The notes beneath the pieces were generated by a model. That model was not told the DNA's origin. It was given only the letters and a program-made list of their open reading frames with translations, and made no database searches. Positions 26,629 to 35,157 of a stretch of 64,000 nt of DNA are shown one piece after another. Location: the NCBI GenBank assembly GCA_964486455.1, contig CAZAMP010000004.1:62001-126000 (forward strand). Reading direction: 5' to 3'. How positions within the stretch are numbered: position 1 is the stretch's first letter; every line of letters starts with the position of its first letter. A program made the translations under genes and the position numbers. This stretch comes from CAZAMP01 sp964486455 (GTDB lineage Bacteria > Eisenbacteria > RBG-16-71-46 > CAZAMP01).

Positions 26629-28536
26629 CTACGCCTTTGCCCTCAGCTCCCTGTACAGATGACGGTGCCAGATGCTGAACATCAGGAGACCCCAAATCTC
26701 CCGACTGCGGTCCTCCCTCCCCGTCTCGTGCTGATGAAGGACCTCCCTCACGGACTTCGCGTCAAAGAGCCCGATGTCCGCGAGATGCGATTCCGAAAGA
26801 TAGTCCGCGACCATCGCCGATAGCGGCCCTTTGAGCCACTGCGACGCCGGGACGTTGAATCCTTCTTTCTTCCGCTTCAGGACGTTCTGCGGGACATAGC
26901 CGGACAAGGCACGCTTCAGAAGCACCTTCCCGTTCCGACCCCGCTGTTTGAGCTCGGTGGGCATCCGCGCCGCGAACTCGATGATCCGATGGTCCAGAAG
27001 CGGTACGCGGGCCTCCAGCGAGTTCGCCATGCTCATCCGGTCGACTTTCACCAAGATGTCATCCGGCAAGTATACCTTGGTATCGACGTACAGGAGGCGA
27101 TTGAGCGTATCTCCTCCGTCCGAGCTGCGTCGATAGACGTCCTCGAAGACACCATAGGTGTCCGAGCGCGCCCGCCCATTACCGTTCCCTGTCGCGTATA
27201 GACGTTCTTTTTCCGCTTCGTCGAAGAGCAGTTTGAACCGGTAGTGCGCCTGTTCCGGCGGCAAGGACGCGGCGCGCACGAAGCGCTTGGCCTTGTATTC
27301 AAAGCTGATCTTGCGGTCCGAAGTCGGAAGACGCTCGACGATCCCCCGGATCACGTGATCCTTGAGAAAACCCGGGAGCCGACGGTACAACGCCGCGATC
27401 CGGTAGGCCGCATACGTTTGATAGCCCGCGAAGACCTCGTCGCCCCCGTCGCCCGAGAGCACGACTTTCACGTGCTCGCGTGCCAGCCTGCAGACCTGGT
27501 ACAGCGGAACCATGCTCGAGTCCGCGTACGGCTGGCCCAGGTCCCAGGTGAGCTGTCGAATGAACGGTTCGTCGGGCGCCGTCACCTCGACTTCGTGGTG
27601 CTCGGTTTCGAGCAGCTTGGCCACCTGGCGCGCGTATCGGATCTCGGAATACGACTCCTGCGGGAAATGCACGGAAAACGTCTTGACCCGTTCCGAGTGG
27701 TTGCGGGTCATGAACGCCGTGACGGCACTCGAGTCCACACCGCCGCTCAGAAGCACACCCACCGGAACGTCGCTCAGCAGGCGTTTCTTCACCGAATCGT
27801 TCAGAAGATCCCGAAGCGCCTCGATTCGCTCATCGTCGGACAACGTGCGCTGCGCCTCGTAGCTGACGTCCCAATAGCAGCCGGTTCGAAGTCCGTCCTT
27901 CGCGCTCAGCCGAAGCCAGTGTCCCGGCATCAGAACACGCACGTCGGTGAACACCGTGTGCGGCGCCGGGATGTAGTTCAGCGACAGGTAGTGGTGGATG
28001 CCTTCGAGATCCAGCTCGTCCCCGACGTCACCGGCGAGAAGCATCGACTTCATGTCGGAGCCAAAAACGAAACGGCCGTTCTTGTACGAGTAGAAGAGCG
28101 GTTTGATGCCCACCCGGTCCCGTGCGATGACGAGCTCACGGTCGTCGCGATCGAAAACTGCGAAAGCAAACATTCCGTTGAGGCTCGCCAGTCCGTCCAA
28201 ACCCTGGTCCTCCAGGATATGCAGGACGGTCTCCGTGTCCGTGCGGGTGCGAAAGCTATGACCGCGGGAGATGAGGTTGTCGCGCAGCTCGGGGAAATTG
28301 TAGACCTCGCCATTGTAAGCGATCCAGACGCGACCGTCCGCATTCCCGATAGGCTGATGTCCTCCGTCGATATCTATGATCGAGAGACGGCGGGCGGCCA
28401 TGCCGAAGGAGCCGTCCACGAAAAACCCCTCATCGTCCGGACCGCGCGGCTCCATCGCGTCGTTCATGCGACGAAGTCGCTCCTGATCCACCGGTTCACC
28501 CGATGAGAGGTTCCAGTATCCGCAGATGCCACACAT
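26629..28536 (-). CDS. asnB: Asparagine synthase-like amidotransferase
   Basis: 635 residues. The N-terminal class-II glutaminase begins with C2 (MCGICGYW) and contains RRLSIIDIDGGHQP and AYNGEVYNF. The synthetase half carries the PPi-loop SGGVDSSAV and SGDGGDEVFAGY. Length and position in an exopolysaccharide operon resemble the AsnB homologues of exosortase-associated loci, where a role in amidating the polymer or its precursors is suspected. Ordinary asparagine synthesis cannot be excluded. The start has no clear ribosome-binding site. Confidence 0.93.
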   Translation of the reverse strand: MCGICGYWNLSSGEPVDQERLRRMNDAMEPRGPDDEGFFVDGSFGMAARRLSIIDIDGGHQPIGNADGRVWIAYNGEVYNFPELRDNLISRGHSFRTRTDTETVLHILEDQGLDGLASLNGMFAFAVFDRDDRELVIARDRVGIKPLFYSYKNGRFVFGSDMKSMLLAGDVGDELDLEGIHHYLSLNYIPAPHTVFTDVRVLMPGHWLRLSAKDGLRTGCYWDVSYEAQRTLSDDERIEALRDLLNDSVKKRLLSDVPVGVLLSGGVDSSAVTAFMTRNHSERVKTFSVHFPQESYSEIRYARQVAKLLETEHHEVEVTAPDEPFIRQLTWDLGQPYADSSMVPLYQVCRLAREHVKVVLSGDGGDEVFAGYQTYAAYRIAALYRRLPGFLKDHVIRGIVERLPTSDRKISFEYKAKRFVRAASLPPEQAHYRFKLLFDEAEKERLYATGNGNGRARSDTYGVFEDVYRRSSDGGDTLNRLLYVDTKVYLPDDILVKVDRMSMANSLEARVPLLDHRIIEFAARMPTELKQRGRNGKVLLKRALSGYVPQNVLKRKKEGFNVPASQWLKGPLSAMVADYLSESHLADIGLFDAKSVREVLHQHETGREDRSREIWGLLMFSIWHRHLYRELRAKA

Positions 28537-28565
28537 GGTGCCGGCCGGCTCGAGTCGGATTCCAG

Positions 28566-29435
28566 CTAGGAAGTGCGCCGAGACGGAAGCACGTGATCGA
28601 GCACGTCTGCCATCGGCGCCAGCGTCACTTCCCTCAGAATACTCTCGAGCTTCTCCTCCATTCCCTTTCGACCAATCTCACTCGCGAAGCGGCCGTCCCA
28701 CCGCTGTCGCCAGCTCATCTTTAGCTTCGACGGGTCCGGATCCAGCTCCCAGGGGTGGAAGTAGATCACCACCGGTTGCCCCTCGCGATTTCTCCGCCGA
28801 ATGATCCTTCTGACCATCGTGCCGGGAAGCAGCCGAAGGTAGCCACCTCCCGAGAAGCATAGGTTCCGTCCAAACGCGCGAACGGTCGATACGGGGAACT
28901 CCCGTATTGAACCGCCGCCCGCGATCGGAACGCGATACGGATATCGCGGCGTATCCGACATTCCGCCGTAGTAGCGCCGCATCGGCTGCACGCTCGAGTC
29001 GTAGTCGAGCCCCGCGGCAAGCAGCTCCTCAAAAACCCACGGGGTCGCTTCGGTCACGGAAAACGACGGGGCCCGATATCCACGGATGGGGCGCCCCGCG
29101 CAATCCTCCAGGACTTCCAACGACCGCCTCAGATCGGTGACGAATTCAGCACGCGTCAGCGTATGCACCAGCCGATGCGCGTGGGAATGCGACGCGATTT
29201 CGTGCCCGCTCTTCGCGATTCGGCGGATGAGCTCCGGCCGTCGTTCGGCCAGCCAGCCCAGCACGAAGAACGTCGCCCGGACCCCGGTCCGTTCGAGCAG
29301 ATCCAGCGTCCGCCCGGCGCACAGCTCGATTCGTTCCTCGAACCGGTCCCACCTGTTTCGATCAACGACGCTCTCGTAGTAGAGAACGTGGTACCAGTCC
29401 TCGAAATCGACGGTCAAAGCGTTGATGACGCCCAC
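28566..29435 (-). CDS. Polysaccharide deacetylase with DUF3473 tail
   Basis: 289 residues. NodB-type fold: LTVDFEDWYH (first metal Asp), SGHEIASHSHAHR (metal His pair), GYRAPSFSV and a C-terminal VIYFHPWELD typical of the DUF3473 group. These enzymes deacetylate amino sugars in secreted polysaccharide. The same subfamily recurs in exosortase-type exopolysaccharide loci. No signal peptide is visible, as is common in this subgroup. Start GTG at 29435, 9 bases after the wza stop. Confidence 0.93.
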   Translation of the reverse strand: MGVINALTVDFEDWYHVLYYESVVDRNRWDRFEERIELCAGRTLDLLERTGVRATFFVLGWLAERRPELIRRIAKSGHEIASHSHAHRLVHTLTRAEFVTDLRRSLEVLEDCAGRPIRGYRAPSFSVTEATPWVFEELLAAGLDYDSSVQPMRRYYGGMSDTPRYPYRVPIAGGGSIREFPVSTVRAFGRNLCFSGGGYLRLLPGTMVRRIIRRRNREGQPVVIYFHPWELDPDPSKLKMSWRQRWDGRFASEIGRKGMEEKLESILREVTLAPMADVLDHVLPSRRTS

Positions 29436-29444
29436 AGCGCAGGG

Positions 29445-30062
29445 TCACCTCGTCGCCCGGTCGTACAGCAAAAAGCTCGTCGATACCGTAGAGAGAACGA
29501 TGGCCCAGTTCCGGAAGCTGCTGAACCATGAAGACCCAGGGACGTAGATCACGTCGCCAGACATTACCCCTATATCCTCCATGGTATCACCATTTTCCAG
29601 CGCGTTCTTTAGATTTTGCTTGAAGAGAGTGTCGCCCCGGGTGACGCGCGCATTGTTGAGCCTCGCGTTGCTCCGAGTTCCTCCCGCCATTGCGATCAAC
29701 CCGCTGAGCCTTTCGCCCCCTTCGATCGAGTACTTTCCGGGCGCGTTGACCTCGCCCAGCACCGTCACCGTGTGAAGAGGTTTGATGACGACGTACGGAC
29801 GATTGACGTAGTACTGCCAGATCTTCTCCGTCAACTGACTCCGCAACGTGGGCACGTCCAGACCAGCGGCTCGGATCGGCCCGATGAACGGGATAACGAG
29901 CATGCTGTCGGGTCCAATTCTGTAGATTCCGTCGAGTTCCTCTTCGTACCCGGTCACCTTTAGATCGATCGAGTCGCCTACATGGTAGACGGCCCCCGCC
30001 CAGGCGGCTGCCACCACCGCACAGGCGCCGAGAACCGCGAGAATACTGATCGCCAACTTCAT
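29445..30062 (-). CDS. Polysaccharide export protein, Wza/SLBB family
   Basis: 205 residues from the ATG at 30062 (GGAAAG about 6 bases upstream; an ATG at 30068 is possible). An N-terminal secretion signal contains LGAC, a plausible lipobox. Poly_export domain: YHVGDSIDLKVTGYEEELDG and LVIPFIGPIRAAGL; then one SLBB domain (VTVLGEVNAPGKYSIEGG). A C-terminal hydrophobic helix (NWAIVLSTVSTSFLLY) may cross the outer membrane as in Wza. It is the first gene of the second exopolysaccharide operon, with a long leader from the promoter at 30301-30329. Confidence 0.9.
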   Translation of the reverse strand: MKLAISILAVLGACAVVAAAWAGAVYHVGDSIDLKVTGYEEELDGIYRIGPDSMLVIPFIGPIRAAGLDVPTLRSQLTEKIWQYYVNRPYVVIKPLHTVTVLGEVNAPGKYSIEGGERLSGLIAMAGGTRSNARLNNARVTRGDTLFKQNLKNALENGDTMEDIGVMSGDVIYVPGSSWFSSFRNWAIVLSTVSTSFLLYDRATR

Positions 30063-30300
30063 AAACATCTTTCCATACTTGAAGCTAATGTCCTGCTCCG
30101 CAGCTACACTTTGCGAAACGAGATAGATGCGCCCCTTTTCTTTTTCGGACGCCACGCTGCCTTTCTTCTGTACGGGAAATGCTGTTCTTTGCAGTCCCGC
30201 TGAAACTTATGCCTCTTGAGATCGCACGGGCGTTGAACACGGTGACGGCGTCTAGCAGGGGAATAGCGTCGAGGCTTCGCAACCGGTTAAAGCACAAAGG

Positions 30301-30329
30301 ATTATAAAGTTCTTTCGGTTACCGGTCAA
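30301..30329 (-). promoter_or_regulatory. Strong promoter of the wza exopolysaccharide operon
   Basis: Minus strand: TTGACC (30329-30324), exactly 17 bases, TATAAT (30306-30301), which is a perfect -10. Predicted start near 30294, so the transcript begins with a leader of about 230 bases before wza. Such leaders often carry control elements; none was identified. Confidence 0.8.
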
Positions 30330-30442
30330 GCCGAAACCACCGTAGTGAATCCAACTGTGGCCGAAATCGGCACCTGGCGTCATCTCGGCCCGCTTGGCGG
30401 TGGAATCCAGATAGATGGGCTCAGGGGAACGGTTTCGAGCGG

Positions 30443-30464
30443 GCCACGACCGCAGGATCGTGGC
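30443..30464. repeat. Inverted repeat, possible operator
   Basis: Arms GCCACGA (30443-30449) and TCGTGGC (30458-30464) with an 8-base centre. It stands about 115 bases upstream of the wza-operon -35 and about 25 bases upstream of the putative plus-strand promoter, a position suited to a dimeric regulator. Chance occurrence cannot be ruled out. Confidence 0.35.
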
Positions 30465-30488
30465 GATGTTCCCGTATTTCGCCCCCCC

Positions 30489-30518
30489 TTGCCGGATATC
30501 GGGTACCTGCGCTAGAAT
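30489..30518 (+). promoter_or_regulatory. Putative promoter of the first beta-helix gene
   Basis: TTGCCG (30489-30494), an 18-base spacer, TAGAAT (30513-30518). The -10 matches five of six, the -35 four of six. It would start transcription near 30525 and leave a leader of about 85 bases. Confidence 0.4.
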
Positions 30519-30609
30519 CAATAGGCAGCTGCTCTAGTTGGGATCGGTGGGTGCGCCGTTGCGCGCTCGGCCCCCCCTCCGCCATTTCATCAGCTAAAGG
30601 GTTTCAACG

Positions 30610-32250
30610 ATGGAAGTTATGCCACCGACATCGATAGCTCGTCACGCTCCGCTCCTCGGCCTTGGTCTTCAGCGGGTGAGACGCTCCAATTCGGCGTTCG
30701 TCGCCTTCCTGGGAATCATCTTGATCGGCGCGCCGGGAGCAACGGCTGAAGGAGCCGTCACCGAGTGGCATCCGGATGACAACCCGCACGTCCTGACGAC
30801 CGACCTCGTCATTGGATCGGGCGATATCCTCCGTATCTTCCCAGGCGCCGAAGTGCGACTGGATCCCGGCGTGACGCTCTGGATCGATGGCGGCCGTCTA
30901 GAGGCCAACGGCGCGGATGGGAATCCGATCCTCTTCACACGCAATCAGACCGACACCGAGTGGGGGGTGATCGCCTTCCAGAGCAGCAGCCTGAACAATG
31001 TGATCTCGCACACGATACTCGAGTACAGCAGCAATGACCCGACGCTCAGCCCCGACTACGGCGGGGCGGTGTTTCTGGACGAGTCATCGACCCTCCTCTT
31101 GGAGCACAGCGAGGTTCGAAACACGGGGTTCGAGGGTCTATACGCGCAAGATGACGCCGAACTCATCGTTCGCGATTCCTACATTCACGACACCACACGC
31201 CAGGGAATCAACGTCAAGTGGGGTGCGAGCGCCCGCGTCCAGAGATGCGAGCTCCACACCATCGCCAAAGAGGTTGTGCCGAGAAACGACGGGATCGAGC
31301 TGACCGGCGACGGCAACAGCGACTTTTTCGAGATATCGGATTGCCTGATCTACGACATCGGGGACGACGGCATCGACCTCGATCTCGACCTGGATGCGAC
31401 CATCACAAACAACGTAATCCACGGCTGCGGAGACAAAGGGATCAGCGTTTCCATGGGAAGCCGCGCCACGCTCACCAATAACCTCGTCTACGATTGCTTC
31501 TGGGGACTCGCGATTCAATCGGGAGCGGATGTCGACGCCGCCAATTGCACGATTTACGACACGCACTACGGCATCCGAGCGATCATCGACGACCAGGGCT
31601 GGCCCGGTGGCACCGCAGACGTCAAGAACTTCATCATTTGGAACACGACCAGTCAGTCCGTGACACTCGATACCGCGTCGACCGTCACCGCGACCTACTG
31701 CAACTTCGATGACGCCTACGCGGGCGCGGGGAACATTTCGCTCTATCCCATGTTCGTAGATCCCGTGGATGGAGACTTCCATCTCTTGCCCCTCTCGCCC
31801 TGCATCGATTCGGGATCCAGCGACTGGCCCGCCCCCGACCGCGATCTCGACGGCGATGCGCGCGTGGACGACGGGGATGTGCCGAATACCGGAGGGGGCA
31901 CGATCGACTACTACGATATGGGGATCGACGAGTATGTCGACCCGACAAACGCGGTCGAGGCGGGAATCGAGACTTTGCCCGGCGCCATTCTCACCGTGGT
32001 ACCCAACCCGGCGGTTCGCGGCAGCGCGCTGCTGATCAGGATGTCCACGGAAAGCCGAGTGACCTTGCGCCTGTTCGACGCGACGGGGCGCTTGCTCCAG
32101 GAGCGGATGACCGGACGGCTCGGCATCGGGGAGCACGCATTGCCGCTCCTCGATCCGACGGCCCCCCGTGCCGCCATCGGGCCGGGCGTCTATTTCCTGA
32201 AGCTGCAGGGCCGGGGCTTTCGCTCGAGCGCCAAGTTCGTGCTTCCATAG
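30610..32250 (+). CDS. Secreted right-handed parallel beta-helix protein with FlgD-type tail
   Basis: 546 residues. A hydrophobic segment near 30-48 ends the signal region. The middle (about 90-400) is made of short parallel beta-helix turns with N/D-rich corners: FEGLYAQDDAELIVRDSYIH, IGDDGIDLD, CGDKGISVS, YDCFWGLAI. Then follow the DSPCIDSGS-like end cap (SPCIDSGSSDWPAPDRDLDG), a linker, and a sorting tail from about residue 455 (VVPNPAVRGSALLI, LRLFDATGRLLQ, GVYFLKL). AAAGGG lies 8 bases before the ATG. A close paralogue follows at 35154. The function is unknown; a surface glycan-binding or adhesin role is possible. Confidence 0.85.
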   Translation: MEVMPPTSIARHAPLLGLGLQRVRRSNSAFVAFLGIILIGAPGATAEGAVTEWHPDDNPHVLTTDLVIGSGDILRIFPGAEVRLDPGVTLWIDGGRLEANGADGNPILFTRNQTDTEWGVIAFQSSSLNNVISHTILEYSSNDPTLSPDYGGAVFLDESSTLLLEHSEVRNTGFEGLYAQDDAELIVRDSYIHDTTRQGINVKWGASARVQRCELHTIAKEVVPRNDGIELTGDGNSDFFEISDCLIYDIGDDGIDLDLDLDATITNNVIHGCGDKGISVSMGSRATLTNNLVYDCFWGLAIQSGADVDAANCTIYDTHYGIRAIIDDQGWPGGTADVKNFIIWNTTSQSVTLDTASTVTATYCNFDDAYAGAGNISLYPMFVDPVDGDFHLLPLSPCIDSGSSDWPAPDRDLDGDARVDDGDVPNTGGGTIDYYDMGIDEYVDPTNAVEAGIETLPGAILTVVPNPAVRGSALLIRMSTESRVTLRLFDATGRLLQERMTGRLGIGEHALPLLDPTAPRAAIGPGVYFLKLQGRGFRSSAKFVLP

Positions 32251-32305
32251 CGTTCGCCGACGCTCGGATCGGACGCCGGCAGAACTCCCTAGCGAGGCGT
32301 AAGCA

Positions 32306-32335
32306 TTGACAGGTCAATTGGTTAAGCGGTATAAT
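32306..32335 (+). promoter_or_regulatory. Consensus promoter of the first CotH gene
   Basis: TTGACA (32306-32311), an 18-base spacer, TATAAT (32330-32335): both boxes perfect. Predicted start near 32342 and a leader of about 80 bases to the ATG at 32422. It lies in the gap after the first beta-helix gene, so the CotH/beta-helix pair downstream can be expressed on its own. Confidence 0.85.
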
Positions 32336-32421
32336 CGTAGTCTGAATTCGTGTAGCAATCGCGCATGATTGATCTGTGCGCGACGGCTGCTCTGATGGTC
32401 ACCCGACGACGAGAAGCACCT

Positions 32422-35157
32422 ATGCGAGCCACCATCAGCCCCCCGATGATTCCGCCCGGTGTGGCCTGGATCGTCATCGCCTGCTGCGCCCTGACGATCC
32501 TCGCCTCGCAAGGTCTTGCCACCGAGATCCGCTTCAACTGTGGTGGAAACGCCTATACCCGTTTCGACGGGCGCGAGTATCTGGAGGATGATGCCTACCC
32601 GGGCACCATGGGGGCCGGCTACAGCGGCGGCTCGACGTGGGAGAGTGAGTTGCTCCCCGGCGGCACGTCCGATCACACGCTCTATCGCTTCGCGCGACGG
32701 GGTGAGTTCGAATACCGATTCGACGTTCCGGACGGCCCCTATCTCCTCGAGCTGGCCTTCTCTGAAATCCGGGTTCACAGCCACGGACTTCGAGCCCAGG
32801 ACGTGCTGGTCGACGGGCAGGTCGTCCTGGACTCGCTCGACATCGCCCGCCACGCATGGAAAGACTACGCGTTGGATTTCCTACTGCCGGTCGAGGTCAT
32901 GGGCGGCACGATCGAAGTCGGCTTCGACTCCTATGCGGGCCTCCACGAGGAGGATGCGCTCGTTGCCGGTGTCGGGCTGATCTCCCGCGATCCCGACCTG
33001 ATCGCTCCCGCTTCACCGACGAACGTCGAAGCCATCGGCGGCTATCGCCGCAACATCCTCTCCTGGAGTCGCCCGTCGGATGACGACGTCGCCGGCTATC
33101 GCGTATACCGCGCCACCACGTCCGGCGGACCGTATGACCTCGTGGCCCCCGAGTATGCGCTTCTCGAGCGCTGCTACGACGACAGTGTTGTCACCAACGG
33201 CCCGACCTACTACTACCGCGTGTCGGCCGTCGACGCCTACGGCAACGAATCGGCGATGAGCAGCGAGCGTTCGGCCGTTCCGGTGGAGCCGACGGCGACG
33301 GCACACCAGCGCTTTGAGCTCACCGTCGACCCGGACAGCCTTCTCGATCTATACACGCATCCCAAGATCGACGACCTGACCGACGCGTCGCTCCTGCTGG
33401 ACAATGTCCCCTTCGATTCCGTCCAGATCCGTTTCCGGGGCGGCTTCAGCCGGAAGTTCAGCAAGAAATCGTGGCGAATCCAGATTCCGATCGGCCAGGA
33501 GACCTGGAAGATCAACCTGAACGGAGAAGCGGCGGAGACCTCGCTGAAACGCGAGTATGTGGTCTATGAGCTTTTTCGCGATCTCCTGCTCCCCACGCCG
33601 CTGACGAACTGGGCTCACCTCAACGTCAACGACGTGTTCATGGGCGTCTTTCTGAGCGTGGAACGAATCGGCAAGTCATTCCTAGAACGCACCGAGTTGG
33701 ACAACGGATCGAGCATCTACAAGTGCAAAGGGAACCTCTCTGTCCTCGGCACGGTCGAGGAATACATGGAGGACTACGAGAAAGAGACCAACGAGTATCT
33801 CCCCCACGATGATCTGATTGACCTCATCACGATGATCAACCAAGCGCCCGCGGACTCCTTTCCGCAGCTCATCGCGCAGGCGATCGATCTGCACGAGTAC
33901 TTCACCTGGTACTCCGGGATCATCGCGACCGGCGGAGTCGATTTCACGAACGGCAACTACTATCTCGTTCACGATCTGGACTGGGATCGCTGGCGAATTC
34001 TGCCGTGGGACCAGGATCTCTCCATGGGGATCACGTTTCCGTACGATCGCTGGTATGAAAACTGCGAGACCGCGATCGACCAGGGAACCGTGGAGCATCC
34101 CGGAATCCAGGGCGGGCCGAACTACCTCATCGATCGACTGTTGAGCTTTCCGCAGTTTCAGTGGATGCACGCCGAGTACCTCAGGAATGCGCTCGACACG
34201 GTCTTTCTCTCGGAGCTTCTGGATCCGCGGATCGACGCGGCCCATTCCGCGATCACGTATGACGCCTATCGGGACGTCTTCAAGTTCGGATGGGAGAAAC
34301 ACACCTGGTTCGACTACAGCCCGAGCGACCTGAAAAACTACGTCACCTGCAGGCGGGCGTACCTGCTCGAGGAGCTGGAGTCGTACACCCCGGCGATCAG
34401 CTACCCGTTCAGACTGAACGAATTCATGGCCGACAACGATACGACGCTCGCCGATGAGCACGGGGAGTTCGACGATTGGGTCGAGATCATGAACGTATCC
34501 GGCTCGCCGGCCTCACTGGCGGGCTACCACCTCAGTGACGGGATGGATCATCCCTACGACTGGGCCCTCCCCGACACGGTCCTGCCGGCGTCCGGATTCC
34601 TCGTCGTGTGGGCGGACGACTCGACGGGACAGGGACCGCTCCACGCGCCTTTCAAGCTCTCCGCCCCCGGTGAAGAGCTGGTGCTCTCCGCGCCAGTCGA
34701 AGACGGCGGAGTCGTCGTGGACCATTTCCGGTTCGGAGCGCAGGCGACGGACGTCTCGATGGGCCGCCTGCCGAATGGAACCGGCCCGTGGGTCGTTCAA
34801 GAAGAGCCGTCGCCGGGCGAGGCCAACGGCGATGGCCCGATCAGCGTCGATGATCCTGTCTCGCTCATCGTTCCGGCCCGGCCGGTCGACGCGGTGCCGA
34901 ACCCGCATCAGGGTAGCGTTCGCTTCGAGCTGGCAAAGGGACTGGCGGAACTCCAGCCGGGGGATCCCTCTTCCTCCGGAGAACTTCACATCTATGACAG
35001 TGCCGGTAGACTGATTCGGACGCTGGAGCTGAAAGACGCCACCGGAATCTGGGACGGCCGGGACTCCGGCGGACGGACGGCCGCCGCCGGCGTCTACTTC
35101 TATGAGCTACGGACCGCCGCGTTTCACTACGCAGGCAAGCTGGTGAGGATCAAATGA
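32422..35157 (+). CDS. Secreted multidomain CotH-kinase protein (malectin-like, FN3, CotH, lamin-tail, sorting tail)
   Basis: 911 residues. Signal peptide about 1-33. A malectin-like domain (about 35-175, EIRFNCGGNAYT) and an FN3 module (about 190-285, GYRVYRATTSGGPYDLV) precede the CotH domain (about 285-650): FRGGFSRKFSKKSWRIQIP, WKINLNGE, and the metal/catalytic region WRILPWDQDLSMG. A lamin-tail domain (LNEFMADND, DDWVEIMN) and a FlgD-type tail (WDGRDSGGRTAAAGVYFYEL) end the protein. CotH kinases phosphorylate serines on spore-coat or surface proteins. The ATG at 32422 is preferred over one at 32365 because it starts a clean signal peptide. Confidence 0.88.
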   Translation: MRATISPPMIPPGVAWIVIACCALTILASQGLATEIRFNCGGNAYTRFDGREYLEDDAYPGTMGAGYSGGSTWESELLPGGTSDHTLYRFARRGEFEYRFDVPDGPYLLELAFSEIRVHSHGLRAQDVLVDGQVVLDSLDIARHAWKDYALDFLLPVEVMGGTIEVGFDSYAGLHEEDALVAGVGLISRDPDLIAPASPTNVEAIGGYRRNILSWSRPSDDDVAGYRVYRATTSGGPYDLVAPEYALLERCYDDSVVTNGPTYYYRVSAVDAYGNESAMSSERSAVPVEPTATAHQRFELTVDPDSLLDLYTHPKIDDLTDASLLLDNVPFDSVQIRFRGGFSRKFSKKSWRIQIPIGQETWKINLNGEAAETSLKREYVVYELFRDLLLPTPLTNWAHLNVNDVFMGVFLSVERIGKSFLERTELDNGSSIYKCKGNLSVLGTVEEYMEDYEKETNEYLPHDDLIDLITMINQAPADSFPQLIAQAIDLHEYFTWYSGIIATGGVDFTNGNYYLVHDLDWDRWRILPWDQDLSMGITFPYDRWYENCETAIDQGTVEHPGIQGGPNYLIDRLLSFPQFQWMHAEYLRNALDTVFLSELLDPRIDAAHSAITYDAYRDVFKFGWEKHTWFDYSPSDLKNYVTCRRAYLLEELESYTPAISYPFRLNEFMADNDTTLADEHGEFDDWVEIMNVSGSPASLAGYHLSDGMDHPYDWALPDTVLPASGFLVVWADDSTGQGPLHAPFKLSAPGEELVLSAPVEDGGVVVDHFRFGAQATDVSMGRLPNGTGPWVVQEEPSPGEANGDGPISVDDPVSLIVPARPVDAVPNPHQGSVRFELAKGLAELQPGDPSSSGELHIYDSAGRLIRTLELKDATGIWDGRDSGGRTAAAGVYFYELRTAAFHYAGKLVRIK

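Larger units (their letters stand above)
30063..30609. other. 547-base divergent regulatory region
   Basis: This gap between the wza-like gene and the first beta-helix gene holds a strong minus-strand promoter, a putative plus-strand promoter and an inverted repeat, listed separately. Between the minus-strand promoter and wza lies a leader of about 230 bases with no convincing gene; short frames there lack ribosome-binding sites or conserved wording. No tRNA, known riboswitch or insertion sequence was recognised. Confidence 0.6.

Noticed and set aside
30252..30521. 89-codon minus-strand frame in the divergent control region
   Set aside because: It contains the TTGACC/TATAAT promoter, lacks a ribosome-binding site and resembles no family.
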